From Channallabes apus (taxonomy: Eukaryota; Chordata; Actinopteri; Siluriformes; Clariidae): 64,000 bases of DNA. Of the stretch, positions 34,950-47,179 are shown piece by piece. The notes below the pieces were generated by a model that saw only the letters and a list, made by a program, of their open reading frames with translations, was not told the origin of the DNA and ran no database searches. Positions within the stretch are counted from its first letter, which is position 1. Every line of letters begins with the position of its first letter. Location: contig CM060125.1 in NCBI GenBank assembly GCA_030522415.1, positions 26,693,667 through 26,757,666 of the forward strand, read 5' to 3'. The position numbers were made by a program, and so were the translations under genes.

Positions 34950-35335
34950 ATAAATGAAATCAAAATGTTGAGTAGAAGTGACGTTATGAGATTATAGTTA
35001 TAAGTTATAGATTAAAGTTTTGACAGTGTACTGCATATGCACTAACTATGAGCATGTTTTAAATTGACTGCTAGACAGAATTTAATGAAACTTTTGCCAG
35101 TCTTTAGATATCTGCCTGAAGATTAACTTGCACCATAAGTTGAGTAAAAGCCATTTTATGTGCTGGATTTAATAATCTTCTTTAAAATAAGCTGCAAATA
35201 AGATATTTGCTCAATGGAAACAACCACCTGAACTAATAGATAGTCTTAATTATCTAAGTCTTAATAAACTGAATATTTTCACTGGGATTACTTAATATTT
35301 TTTACCGACAGCTAGGGAAGAAAGAAGACATGTAC
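34950..35335 (+). repeat. unclassified dispersed repeat, copy 1
   Basis: It shares ordered words with 41790-42060: AATCAAAATGTTGAGTA, ATCTGCCTGAAG, TTAACTTGCACCAT, TATTTGCTCAATGGAAAC, ACCAATAGATA-like. The two copies are diverged and differ in the order of one block. No terminal repeats or coding capacity are recognised. Confidence 0.6.
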
Positions 35336-36114
35336 GAGGGTTTCAACCTGAAATAATAATATCACTGATATTATAGCCTTAACCTTTTAAATATTTCTAC
35401 CTATAAACTCTATGTATAAATGAGAGATATGTTCACTTGTATATAGATATGTGATAAAACATGCTGTATGTTGTCCTTGATTTGATCTTGTTGAATTCTG
35501 TGCTCCGTCCCAGTTCTCCAAATCACTAGAGGGAGCCACATCCCTAGACTGTAATCTAGAAGACTTCAGACCTTGATCATCATGTCAGTGTTGATGCAAA
35601 TTCATTTAAAATCATTCTAGTAACCGTGTGATTAAAAAAATACACTCCTTAGATAAACTAATTGCTCTAAACCGTTTTCTGTCTCCCCTGAATAGGATTT
35701 AAGTGTGTGTGTAAGTGTGTGTGTGTGTGCGTATGTCTGTGTGTGTGTGTGTGTGTGTTTCTTTAAGTGAAATAACAGACTGAGCCCAACATTACAGTCA
35801 GATCCAAAGAGGCCTTTGAAGTGGCGTCCATCCCTCCGTATTTCTTTCATTCCCCGCCAGCCACCGCTGAGGTTGAGCTCATTAAAAATCACACACACCC
35901 ACTTCATTTTACCACAACCGCACAAATCTACACACAGATGCATGATGGCATCACCTCAGTCTGTCATCAAGCGAACTCTGGAGTGACTGACTGGATGTGG
36001 AGGAGTCTACGCACATACATGGACACACTATACACGTAGAATAGTAGGACTAGTTTTTCCTTTCTCTTAAAAAAAAAAAAATCTAAGTACGTTAAAGTTT
36101 ATACTCACTCACTC
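35336..36114. other. intergenic with GT microsatellite (35704-35759)
   Basis: An interrupted GT repeat of about 56 bp is the only distinct feature. Two overlapping short open frames on opposite strands around 35632-36039 are not supported as genes. Confidence 0.5.
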
Positions 36115-36478
36115 TCACTCACTCATCGTCATTACCGCTTAATCCTGTATTCAGGGTCGCGGGGAGCCTGGAGCCTATCCCTGGAGACTTAGGGCACGAG
36201 GCGGGATTACACCCTGGACATGGTGCCAATCCATTGCAGGGCACACAGACAAACTGTACACACACACTCACTCACACACTACGGGTAACTTTAGAACAAC
36301 AGTTAACCTAACTTGCATGTCTTTGGACTGTGGGAGGAAACCAGAGTACCCGGAGGAAACCCACCGGAGAGAACATGCCAACTCCATGCACACAGAGACG
36401 GGAATCGAGCCTGGCCGGGAATCGAACCCGGACCCTGGAGATGCAACGCGACCGTGCTAACCACTACACCACCGTGCT
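36115..36478 (-). repeat. tRNA-derived SINE, family A, nearly full length
   Basis: On the minus strand the head GTAGTGGTTAGCAC and GGGTTCGATTCCC (box A and B matches) precede the family A body: TGCATGGAGTTGGCATG, CCTCCGGGTACTCTGG, TCCAAAGACATGCAAG. The tail is CGCGACCCTGAATACAGG and AAGCGGTAATGACGATGAG. Together with 49822-50206 this is the best-preserved copy in the window. Confidence 0.88.
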
Positions 36479-38720
36479 AAACCTTCATCACCGTCATCAT
36501 CACTTGGTACGCACAAACACTCAATAGTTATAGATTCCAATTAAATTCCCTTGTTTAGTGGATCTGGATTTCTGGAACACTGGTCATGAGACAGCAAAAC
36601 AACCTGGACCATACAAACACCACACACACATCACACTTTAATACACGCATTCATATCTAGGTGATTATTAAGGTTAATTATTGAATTCCCTAAAGACGCT
36701 TTCTCACTAGGTGCGATTGATTTGTACCCTGCCCAGGAACTCTCTCTCTAACCCCCCCCCCCCTGCATATTTTCACTCAAACTTGCCCGGGTCCCTAATG
36801 TGAAAACGCCCTTAATGAGATGGAAGGAAGCCAGAGAACCCGGATGAGCCGACATGTGAAGCTGCTAAATAAATAATCATAAACAGTGTTTACAGTGCTA
36901 ACCAATAAGATGAGTTATGAGTGTCTTTTAATCTAATTTAAAACAATATCTCTCCAAAAAACTAAGTAAACAGTTATATAAACGATATAAACAGAGTGCG
37001 CCTGCATTATTTCTGTCGATCTCTGCGCAGCACAGCACAGCACGCTTTACTCGCTGCCTTGACTAATGGAGGCCACGACACTGGAAATTAACTCACATCA
37101 CACCAGGTCAGGAAAGCAAAGCTCTGCTGCTATCGATCCCTGGCTCTACAGCCAACAGGCGCTGCACATAGCTGGCTTTAATAGCTCTCGGTCCATCGTT
37201 AGTTCAAGATTCTGGCATTAAGCGGCATGGTAAAAGCTTACATGCTCAGATATTCAGACTGCTTTAACCATTAATAACAGACACAGGCTTTAATAATACA
37301 GAATAGCTGATCATTTTCCAGCTCTCTCGCTCTCCTTCTCTCTTTGAAACGCTCTGGGGTCTCATGCTGCATCTGATCTTTTATTACTTTTCTGAAATCA
37401 GGACATCTGATTAGGTTATAAGGGTGCTTTACAGTAGTACTGTGTATCTTTTAGAACTTCAATACAATTAAACTGTTAAACCAAGTCAGGGTTAAAAAAA
37501 AACAAAAAAAAGTCTATCTTGTCCGTTTGCTTTGCGCTCCAATTTGTTTTCTTAGATAAACCTTATGTTAACCTTTCAGACATTTTTCGTACATTTTCTT
37601 TTCTCATGCATCATGAGAGGATCTTTATTTCCGCACATTTAGCACAACTTTGTTTTTTTGAGTAAAGTTCTAGAAACTTTTTTAGAGTGAAAATTTAAAA
37701 AGAAAACTTTTCTAGACAGCTTACAGCATAAATTTTTTTAAATGTTCCGTTTCAGTTTTTTGTTGTTGTTGTTGTTTTGTAAATGAATCTTTAATTAAAT
37801 ACATTACTGACCCAACCACCTTCCCACTCATCAGTGATGGAGACTCTGTGCCTACGAGAAAAACCCACTCTCAACTTAACTGCATGCTGCGCTCATAATT
37901 TCCTTTGAAATCTACTCATGAGCCAACCTACAGCATCCTCATCTTCCTCCTTTCCCTAAACACCCACTGAAAGAAAGAGAGCGGTGATGAAAGATGTCTC
38001 AAACCGTAACCTTATGACCAGCTGATTCAACAACAACAACAAAAAAAATCTACTACAGCTTTGAACATTTCATTTGTTTTATTTAATTAAAATAAATTCA
38101 ACAAAAATAGTTCTGCATCCTTACCTATTAACGTATATCTACTTAAATGTGTTCATGCACTCCTGGGTGGGGCAATAATCAAGCATTATTGTAGATACTC
38201 ATACCATCTAAGGATCACAGGTTAGCGTTCTCTCCCGATCAGCAACCTCAAAAACATGTTAGGTGTCTCGATGGAGTGTGCATCAGCCTTCACGCTCTTC
38301 ATTAAGCAGTGTAAGTTGTGTGATAAATGAGAGCTGACCAAAATAATTTTTTATTCATTCTGAGAACTTCTCCTGAGACACTGGGTGCAAGACAGGAGTA
38401 GACACTTAACTGGAAGTCAGTCTATTACAGGAAACCATGCATACCTACACCTACACATGTAGACATTCATTCCCACCTAGGGACAATTTACTCAATCCAC
38501 ACACTTGAATATTTTGCCAATTCAAACAGCATGTTTTTCAGAGGTGGGAGGAAATAAGGAATTCAATGAAAACCCACACACAACACAAACCCAAAACCTT
38601 GGAGCACTAACGCTACTGTACCTGCTGTGCAATATATATAATCTTTGCATTCATAACAATTCAATTTATTGTTTTACATAACAAGAAAAAACATATATTA
38701 TTATAAATGTATTTGTTTGT
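36479..38720. other. intergenic, nothing recognised
   Basis: Ordinary AT-rich sequence. A C-run at 36754-36764 and AC-rich stretches are the only low-complexity patches. No exon or transposon ends are seen. Confidence 0.45.
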
Positions 38721-38721
38721 T

Positions 38722-38935
38722 AGTGGCATGTTGGCTTAGTGGTTAGCAATGTCGTCTCACACATTCAGGTTCCAGGTTCGATTCACGCCTCGGCTCACCC
38801 CATGCTTGGTTTCCTCTGGGTAGCCTGGTTTCCTCCCACAGTCCAAAGATGTGCAGATTAGGCTAATTGGCGTTCCCAAACAGACAGTAGTGTGTGAGTG
38901 ATTGTGTGTGTGTATGTGGGTCCTGTGATGGAAGA
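38722..38935 (+). repeat. tRNA-derived SINE, family A, internally deleted
   Basis: The head TGGCTTAGTGGTTAGCAATG and box B GGTTCGATTC are followed by CTTGGTTTCCTCTGGGTAG and CAGTCCAAAGATGTGCAGAT. The 3' tail is missing. Confidence 0.8.
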
Positions 38936-39317
38936 CTGTAAAAAGAAATAATAATAAAATACAAAACACACACTCTTGTTTATTTTAATACTTATAAGAA
39001 GGTTGGCTTTGATGAAGGCTTTGTTCCCTCTTTAACACCTGCACTTAATGAATCCCCACCCCATAAAAACATCTGTGGAACACTAATACGGACTGCACAT
39101 ACAGTACAGTAGTTATGTACAGAAGAGTAGAAAGTGGCAGCTTCATGTACTATAGTGTGGCATTTTTAAATCTGATTGGTTGATCCATTTTCCCTAGCAA
39201 CAGCTCTGACAGTGGTTAAACCTACAGGGTTTATATTCATGCACATATCCTGATACGTTTCTGTCTCTGTAGTACAAAGTGCGGTTTGCATTTTGGACAA
39301 GGCACATGGGAAAGTGG

Positions 39318-39506
39318 TTCATCCATCCATCCATCCATCCATCCATCCATCCATCCATCCATCCATCCATCCATCCAGTCACCCATCCATCCATCCATTC
39401 ATCCATCCATCCATCCATTCATCCATCCATCCATCTATCCATTCATCAATCGATCCATCCATTCATTCATCAATCCATCCATCCATCCATCCATCCATCC
39501 ATTTAA
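39318..39506. repeat. (ATCC)n microsatellite
   Basis: About 190 bp of ATCC with scattered ATTC/ATCA variants. It yields spurious Ile-His-Pro-Ser open frames in all plus frames. Confidence 0.95.
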
Positions 39507-39875
39507 TGTATAGAGATCGTTCATCCGATCTCTTTAGGACATTCTCACCTCACTGACCAAACCAAAAAAGAAGAAATGAAAGATAAAAAGTCAACTCTTT
39601 TTACACGGACCAGCATGCACACATACACTACACACAGCACGCACACACATATACACACTTCTACTTAATGGAAAAAATAGGCTAGCTGCATTAAAAGTAG
39701 TTAAATGACCACATTCTGGACAGAGAAGCCCTCAGCCCTGCTGAACACATTTGTCTAGACCTCAGGACCAGATTCAGGGCCAGAAGTTCAGAGTCGCACC
39801 ACAGGTCTGGCAATGGTTGAAAAGCTGAGAAAGGCAGATATACAGTAACAGGCTAGGCTCATATTATAATAAATA

Positions 39876-39880
39876 ATAAA

Positions 39881-39917
<37 letters not shown>

Positions 39918-39918
39918 C
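39876..39918. repeat. (ATT)n microsatellite
   Basis: An ATT run of about 40 bp immediately upstream of a SINE family A copy, which may have used it as an insertion site. Confidence 0.85.
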
Positions 39919-39936
39919 TTTTCCTGGTCTGGTTCT

Positions 39937-40250
39937 TCCTCGTAGTGGTTAGCACTGTCGCCATGCACCTCCAGGGTTCGGTTCCTGGCCAGACTCGATT
40001 CCCGTCTCTGTGTGCATGGAGTTTGCATGTTCTCCCCGTGCTTGGTGGGTTTCCCCTGGGTACTCCGGTTTCCTCCCACAGTCTAAAGATATGCAGGTTA
40101 GGTTGATTGGCATTCCCAGATTGGGTGGATATGGGTGGATTGTCAACCTGTCCAGAGTGTACCCCGCCTCATGCCCTAGGCTCCAGGTCCCCGCGACCCT
40201 GAATACAGGATAAAGCAGTAAAGAAGATGAGTGAGTGGGTGAGTGAGTGG
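39937..40250 (+). repeat. tRNA-derived SINE, family A, nearly full length
   Basis: Runs from GTAGTGGTTAGCACTGTCGCC through TGTGCATGGAGTTTGCATG, CCTGGGTACTCCGG and CAGAGTGTACCCCGCCTC to CGCGACCCTGAATACAGG, then a GAGTGAGTG tail. Confidence 0.88.
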
Positions 40251-40943
40251 TTCTTCCTCACGAGTGAGACCGAAATGCAACGCATTATGAGAATGTATTA
40301 TATGGATGGTTGTATTTCACCAATGCGACCAATTTGTGAAACCCACCACCGCAGCCTCAGAAACCACTACAAATATCTTATATTCAGTGTGAGTTTTATA
40401 CGGGCAGAAATCTGTGAGTACACACGGACGTGCACGAAACAGGACTAGTGGTGCGGAAACTGTCATGATTGGATGGAGTGTGTTAGTGTTTTAATTTGCG
40501 CCACTTCCTTTGCTTGTCCCATCTCTAAACGATTTCCCCTGAAGAAGAAACTGCTGAGTTTTCCATTTCTTTTTGGCCTTTCTCTGCGGTTTATGTGCGA
40601 GTGTGTGTGGTCTGGCCGATGGAGGTGAGAGAGGGAGGGGCTGTGCCTTTTCCGCCTTCTGCTTTCTGTCTCAGAGCAAAGTTGTGTGACTATAGCGTGT
40701 TCTGAACATGCATGACTTTTGAAAAAAGTGAGTCATATGCTGTTTAATGTGCATATGTGGTGTGTGTGTATGAGAGAGCAAGAACGTGAGTGTGTATGTG
40801 GAAAAGTCTATCCTTCGCTCCATTTTTTTTCCACAGACAGTAAATGAGAGGAGAGAAGTTCGCCATGGGTTACCGTTAAACATCGGCCGGTTGTCTGTTC
40901 CCAGGCCAGGCACATGGATCCAGTTACGTGCCACCAGCTGTGT

Positions 40944-40974
<31 letters not shown>

Positions 40975-41789
40975 CATGTTGAGGAGTCACTTCAGGTCTC
41001 TTAGAGCTTTCAGTAGCATTAATGCCTTACTTTTACTGGTGAGCAATGGGGAAGAAGAGACATTTGACAGACGCCACTCCACCACTGTTAGCTTCTAGAA
41101 ACAACAAATCCAATTAAGTATAAAGTTAATCTAATGTTCATGCAGAGATAATTAGTCGGGTTTATTAAAAACAGAAATCTTATGTGCAAGAGAATTTTAC
41201 TAGTAAAGCATTTTATTTGACTCAACTTCCTCCCAGGCCAAAATGAACAAGCCGTGAGAGACTATTAGGTTTAAGAGAAAAACATTACGAGATTTAGCCA
41301 TCTTTTACTCATCGTACACTCACTGCCCATGAATAAGACACATTAAGTAAAACTGTGTACCTTCAGCTTCTCATAACCCTTACGTAGTGATAGAGCGTTT
41401 ACTCTTGCACCAATCTTAACTCAACCTCAAACCCACCATTTTAGCCAGTGCTTACAGTACAATGAGCATTGGATAAAAAAAAATAATAATAATTCTGTCC
41501 CAAGGGCTGCCAGGAAAGCAACTCGATTCTGCCATGTCACTGCTTTTCTTTACTTTTGCTGGAGTGGTCAGTCGTTTCAGATAAAACAACTAACCACAGT
41601 CCTATTCCCATTGCTTGTTGGCAAACTTTGTCTTAAACAGAACACTCCAATAACTTTTAAAAGGGATGCCACAAACCTCTTGGCTATATACATATGAATA
41701 AAAGAAAGGTTTTGTCTGTACATTGGTCAGAACTCTGTCTTTCAATTATATCTCTACATTACAAAATGTTTGTCATTTATGCGTCAAAC
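40251..41789. other. intergenic with GT microsatellite (40938-40975)
   Basis: No gene recognised. A GT repeat of about 38 bp is present. The segment 40440-40690 is richer in GC than its flanks but has no coding signal. Confidence 0.45.
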
Positions 41790-42060
41790 TGTGGGCGTGT
41801 CTTAAATGAAACTTCTGCAGCACTAAGATATCCGCCTGAAGTTTAACCTGCACCATGAGTGAAATCAAAATGTTGAGTAAAAGCGATGTTATGAACATTT
41901 ATGTGCCGAGTTAAATCATCTACGTTAAAATAAGCCACTAATGCGCTACTTGCTCAATGTAAACAAACAGCTGCACCAATAGATATTAATTAGAAAAGCT
42001 ACACTGAATTGTTTTAGATTAGTTCTTATTTTCAACACTGAAATAAGATCACTGATGTGT
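41790..42060 (+). repeat. unclassified dispersed repeat, copy 2
   Basis: Partner of 34950-35335, on the same strand. Shared words include AATCAAAATGTTGAGTAAAAG, CCGCCTGAAG, TAACCTGCACCATGAGT and ACTTGCTCAATGTAAAC. Confidence 0.6.
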
Positions 42061-43033
42061 TATAAGTAATGTTTAATGCGCTGGAGTCGTTTTAAGATAA
42101 AACTTCTTTATCTGATCTACTTTTTCGATTTCGCATTAATGACGCACTTTCCTATTACTGAACAGGGAGTGTATTTTACTGACTACGACAAAAGTGCAAC
42201 TTGCAAAAAGTCATTTCTTTGTATTAATAAATTGCAGATTACATTAAAGCTGATCATCTTATTTTCATCTTTAATCTTTAAACTATTTCTCTGGCCAGTT
42301 TGGAATAAAACAGATTATAAATTAACAATTTTGGTTGCAATTAATTCAGCAGTGAGATATCATACCTTTTATTGGTTTGAAGTTAAATCTATTATTATAG
42401 TGTAACATCCACCAAAGAAATCAGTTTCAGTTAACATTCATATACTGTAAATGCTAACTCCTTTTTCCAGCCACTTCTTTTTTTCTTTCTTTTTTATACT
42501 CTTTCTTCTTCTTCTCCTCCACTTTCTTCTTCATTTATAATAAGAGCAAATAATGTCATGTTTATAAAAACCAAAAAAAAAAAAGAAGCAACAATTCTTC
42601 ATTCATGAATATTAAACAAACAGGAATCTCTGTAGGAAACTCCACCCTATCTACAATAACACTGGATATTTGGTCTGTGTGTATTTGGTCTTCGATTATG
42701 TGGATCATTGACCACACAGCTGTTACTACAGAAGCAATAACAAGTTAGGACAAGCACATTATTATAAAGCTTAAGGATTATTAACTGAGGTCCTGACTCC
42801 TAGGAATAAGTCTTGGTCTTTGGCATTGTTTCCTCCAATACCTGAGTGAGTGAGTAAGTCGGTCGGTTGGTCGGCCCTTTAGTCAGTAAGTCAAAAGCAA
42901 GTAAATTAATGAATAATTAAATATTTCATTATATATTTTATTTTCACATTTCATTCCTTCTCCATTCCATAATGTATCGCTGCAAATCTTTCATTTATGC
43001 TTAGACAAAAAATAGACAAATCATGATTGCAAA
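42061..43033. other. intergenic, nothing recognised
   Basis: Very AT-rich. A 109-codon frame (42076-42405) gives low-complexity aromatic and isoleucine-rich sequence expected of AT-rich DNA and has no splice or domain support. Confidence 0.45.
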
Positions 43034-43870
43034 CATTGGCATAGTGGTTGGCACTGTGGCCTCAGACCTCCAGATTCGAAGGCTTGATTCCCGCCTTTTG
43101 GGTCTGTGTGCATGGAGTTTGTATGTTCTCTCAATGTTTTGTGGATTTCCTCCTGGCTGACTAGCATCCTCCCCACAGTCCAGAGACACAGATAAGGCTA
43201 CACACTAAGACAATTTGCCTGTAGTGTGTAAAAAAGTGTACAGATAGACCCGACGAGCTCCGTTCCGGAAGCATGTTCATAAGTCAGATATGTTCGTAAG
43301 TCCGATAAAGTGAATCTTATATGCCTTTGACACGGGTACAATGTACTGCAAAGCGTACCAGTCTGCTTGACTAAATCTGTCCCCATTTCCAACACTTCCA
43401 TCATGTGGCCAAAAACCATAATCATATCTAAATAATTGTTTCTCACATGAAATGTACTATAAGTGTCGGATTATTCACCATCAGGTCAGCTTTACAGGAC
43501 AGACATTTTCTATCATCGCGCTCCGGACTGATTCATTGAAACTGGTGAGACAGACTCATTTCTCCCTCAGCTCCACACGCGCACACATACAATATACTGG
43601 ACATTTTATACATTCACTTACACACTGAAAATATTGTATATAATTGTAAATATTGGTATCTGGTGCACTGCAGTGTCTATTTTTGTACAATACATGTGAG
43701 CTACCCGATGTCCATTTGTATCTGTGGAAATTCATAGCTCAAATGTTTGTAAATCGGGGACTAGCTGTACATGTGTGAGATCGATTAGTGCCCAAAGTCT
43801 CCTGGGTAGGATCCAGGCTTCCTGTGACCCTGTACAGCATAAGCAGCAAGGAAAATGAATTCATTAACTA
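43034..43870 (+). repeat. SINE family A interrupted by a 0.54-kb insertion
   Basis: The 5' half (43034-43233: TAGTGGTTGGCACTGTGGCC, TGTGCATGGAGTTTGTATG) and 3' end (43783-43870: AAGTCTCCTGGGTAGGATCC, TGTGACCCTGTACAGCATAA) belong to one SINE. The middle is replaced by unrelated sequence (about 43234-43772) whose ends, GTACAGATAGACCCGACG and TCGGGGACTAGCTGTAC, are imperfect inverted repeats. Confidence 0.7.
43234..43772. mobile_element. fold-back/MITE-like insertion, family of the 10036 hairpin
   Basis: Its ends are imperfect inverted repeats (GTACAGATAGACCCGACG against the complement of TCGGGGACTAGCTGTAC). It contains TATGTTCGTAAGTCCGATA, sharing GTTCGTAAGTC with the khdrbs1 intron hairpin. 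No coding capacity is evident. The exact boundaries and target duplication are not certain. Confidence 0.55.
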
Positions 43871-45589
43871 ATTACGTTTTTTACATTGGGTAACAGTAAA
43901 AAGTTATTTATTTGTTAATTAATTAATTGATTAATAAATTTTTTTATGTAATCTCAACACTTTTTTGGGCTGCAGAATCTCCCAAGTGACATTAATTGCG
44001 TTTTTTCATCTCCTGATCATTCATACACTGTGGGGGAAATAATAATGAAAAAATGAGTCTTCTCAGTGAGTAAATATAAGGAGATTTTATGCATCTAAAG
44101 CCTCGACGGAAGCAAACAATCAACTTTTTGTCAGAGCTAAAATATCATTAATATCTCATATCTTTCATCTTAATTACTGATAATATTTTACTTGGTAAAA
44201 ATGTATTGCTATCTATATAATGTACAAGCTAGGCCTGTATGTTAGATGAAACCTGCTCAAACTGGTAAGAACATTAGTGTGTGTGTGTGTTTCGTGAGCA
44301 TATTCTTTTTCCATATTGGCACAAGAGTGCTATTTTTGAGAAAGAAGAAAAAAAAAAAATGAAACCGCATGTGTAAAAGTATCCTAAAGCTGTTTTATGT
44401 CATGGCCATATGACAGTCTTGTTTTATGTTGTTTTAAGATTCTATTCTGATCTGTTGTTTTAGCTCTACCTACGTAATGAAGCTCGCTGTTACCTTAAAC
44501 TCACATAAGGAGCCCATTGCCTACGGGACCTTCCTCATTACTGTACCACCAACTTTATATAGTTAGAATGGATCTGGAAGAGAATCTTGCAAATTGAAAA
44601 TGTCATGGCACCACCAGGAGGAGGAAAAGGTTACGCGCAATGAGGAGGTCAATGCCGAGGTTACCGACCGTGTCTGGAGCAGTAATAGCACAAACATTTC
44701 ACATGAGACTAGAAATTGGTAAATTGGAGATAAACGTTACCGACCCTTGTTTTGTTCAGGGCCACTTAGAGTCAGGATTTCTTTCCAGTTACAGTGCCCT
44801 TTGCTATGGTTTTCATTTACATCCAAGATTACAGTGAGCAACTATACAGAAGCAGTTTAGATAATGAGATCAAGACATACGGGTTATTAGTGCTGCAGGG
44901 GGTCCGAGTTGTCTTTTCTATTCACCTCACTGGGGTAACTGACATTTTGTTAAAGAAAATAATCAGATGTTTTGATTCTTATCCCCATTCTTACACCCGC
45001 CAGCACAACACAGTCAGGCTATTATGTGAATATTCTCATTTTCCATCTTTATTCCCCCCAAAAATGTTTGAAAAAAAAAAACGCTTTGTTCCCTCTCCCA
45101 TTCCTGGTGTGTTATGTCTGCCTTTAAGGGCAATTATGGTTAAACATGACCCTATACACGGCGGGCATTGTTTCGGGCTGAGCTAGCTCTTCTCTTTGTT
45201 CATCTTGTCAAGTTATTTTAGCATATGCCAAAAAAGAGCAATGCCCCTTAATTCTAAGAAAATTACACATGAACATCCTCTCAAAACAGACACACATGCA
45301 CACATGCTGAATACAGTCGTAACAAAGCCACAGATGCTTCTTTCAAACGAACGTTTTCTTGCTAGAGGAAATCTTCACACCTGCATTTTTGTTTGCAATC
45401 AGCTAAAAGGAAGACATCATTTGTTATTTCTTTGCACCATGGGGCAAAGGTGAAACTAAAACAATCACATCCCCACCCGCCGACCCTCCCACAAGCCTGC
45501 GCGCACAAAGTCCCTGCGAATTCTTTAGAAATGTGTATTCACCTACAAATCATCATAACCGTAAAATTGTTCAAAGCCTTGCTGGGAAG
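43871..45589. other. intergenic, complex sequence without gene call
   Basis: 44500-45480 is balanced in composition, free of recognised repeats and of low-complexity runs longer than about ten bases. It holds several open frames with no domain. It could be conserved non-coding sequence near runx3, but conservation cannot be judged here. Confidence 0.4.
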
Positions 45590-46320
45590 AATCAGGACTG
45601 AACAATGGTTGAAAGTGGGAGAGATAGGTAGAGAAATAGATTGGGTGAAGATTCAAAAAGAGAAAGAAGGTATGAAAGGAAATGAGAATTATGACATGGA
45701 GGGAGGAACAGAGGTAGAGGGTATGAAAATGAAAGAAAGAAAAAGGGGATAGAAGACAAAAAAAAGGCAAAAGAGTGAGATAGTGGGAGGTGCAGACCGG
45801 AAGACAGGTAGAGATAGACAAACAAGAAGAGGGACAGGAAGAGAGAGGGGGGACAGATACAGTATGTTGATAGTCATATAAACAGAATGTTAAAATTGAT
45901 ACATAGGGGAAAGAAAATGATGACATTTAAAGGGGGAACATAAATAATTCTGTAATTGAAAATGAAAGACAGAGAGAAGGCAAGAAAGAGAGACAGAAAG
46001 CCATTAAGGGGAGATAGTGAGAGATAGAGACAGAGCAAGAGAGACTAAAAGACAGACTTATTAGTAGAACATGAAAGAGAGAAAAGTCAAAAGAGAAAAA
46101 AAAGAGAAGGGAGAAAAAGAGAGATAGGAGGGGAAAAAAAACCTTAAATAGAGATGGTATGAAACCGAAAATGAGATCGCGTGTGAAATAAAGTATAAGA
46201 TAGGGCACCGAAAGGAAAGCAAGGGCAAGATCGAGGTAGATAAGGCGGGAGATATTTTGACGGATGGAGGAATGTATGAAATGAAGAGGATGAGAGATGA
46301 GAGAATCTCGCTTATTTTAA
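45590..46320. repeat. purine-rich (GA/GGA) tract, about 730 bp
   Basis: The plus strand is overwhelmingly A and G (GAGAGATAGG, AAAGAGAGACAG and similar), with few pyrimidines. Open frames on the complementary strand are Ser/Phe/Leu-rich artefacts of this composition. Confidence 0.85.
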
Positions 46321-46487
46321 GTTAAATTTTATTGTATAAAATCCGGTCAGTAAATCAATAAATAAAAGTTTTATAGGCATTAGTTTTTTTTAGTTTAGAT
46401 CTGGAGCAAATATATTTTTTTTTCTTCTGTAAAGAGCACAGAGTAGATGAGAGAGAGAGAGAGAGAGCAGTGACTTATATAAAGTAA

Positions 46488-47179
46488 GTAATAATCAGAG
46501 TAGGAAAGAGTTTTGTAATTTTGTACTCAAGTAAAAGTACTGTTACTTTCTTTACTGAAGTACAAGTAAAGTTACAGATCTAAAAATATACTCAAGTAAA
46601 AGTAAAAAGTAGTTCATAAAAAATTTACTCAGAGTAAATGTTACCGAGTTACTTTTTTTAACAGCAGGGGTGGGATGTGGGGTTCGTGTGTAGTAACCTC
46701 AAACTAGTTGTTTTTAATTGAAATAACACCATTGCATAATAAAGCTGTTGCCTTTCTTGCGCTTGAAATCAGAGAGGCCGCTTAAGGGTTTTGCTTCAGA
46801 AGAATTTTCCTTCAGTTGGGTCTGTATCACTGCCATCTGTTTTGTCCGTCTCCATCGTTCGTGTGAATTTAGCGCGTTTGTTCTCCACGCCCATCAATCA
46901 ATCAGTACAGCTGCAATTGTTTTCCTTCCCCGTTGCATTATTTACTGTATTTATTTATTTATTTATTTATTTATTTATTTTCTCAGAAACGAATATGATT
47001 TAAAATGTAGCAATGTACAATACTTATAACAAAACATACTTAAGTAAAAGATTACAGATTTAAACTAATAAAAACTAAATAATAAAAAGTAACTTAAAAA
47101 GTAGAAGTACACAAGAAAAAAACTCAATTACAATAACGTGAATTAATGTAATTTGTTACTTTCAACCTCTGGTAATAAT
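46488..47179. mobile_element. non-autonomous hAT element, shorter sibling, perfect 8-bp TSD
   Basis: Left end CAGAGTAGGAAAGAG (46496) and right end CTTTCAACCTCTG (to 47171). The 8-bp duplication GTAATAAT is exact at 46488-46495 and 47172-47179. Interior words AACTAGTTGTTTTTAA, CATAATAAAGCTGTTG and CTTTCTTG are shared with 23719-24970, so it is the same family, 676 bp here. An ATTT repeat lies inside (46940-46980). Confidence 0.9.

Noticed and set aside
39279..39556. Ile-His-Pro-Ser repeat ORFs in three frames
   Set aside because: They come from the (ATCC)n microsatellite. Similar frames at 61148-61742 are rejected for the same reason.
42076..42405. 109-codon ORF
   Set aside because: The AT-rich DNA gives a Phe/Ile/Leu/Lys-rich frame with no domain, consistent with chance.
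45543..46208. Ser/Phe/Leu-rich minus-strand ORFs of up to 127 codons
   Set aside because: They are translations of the pyrimidine strand of a purine-rich tract.
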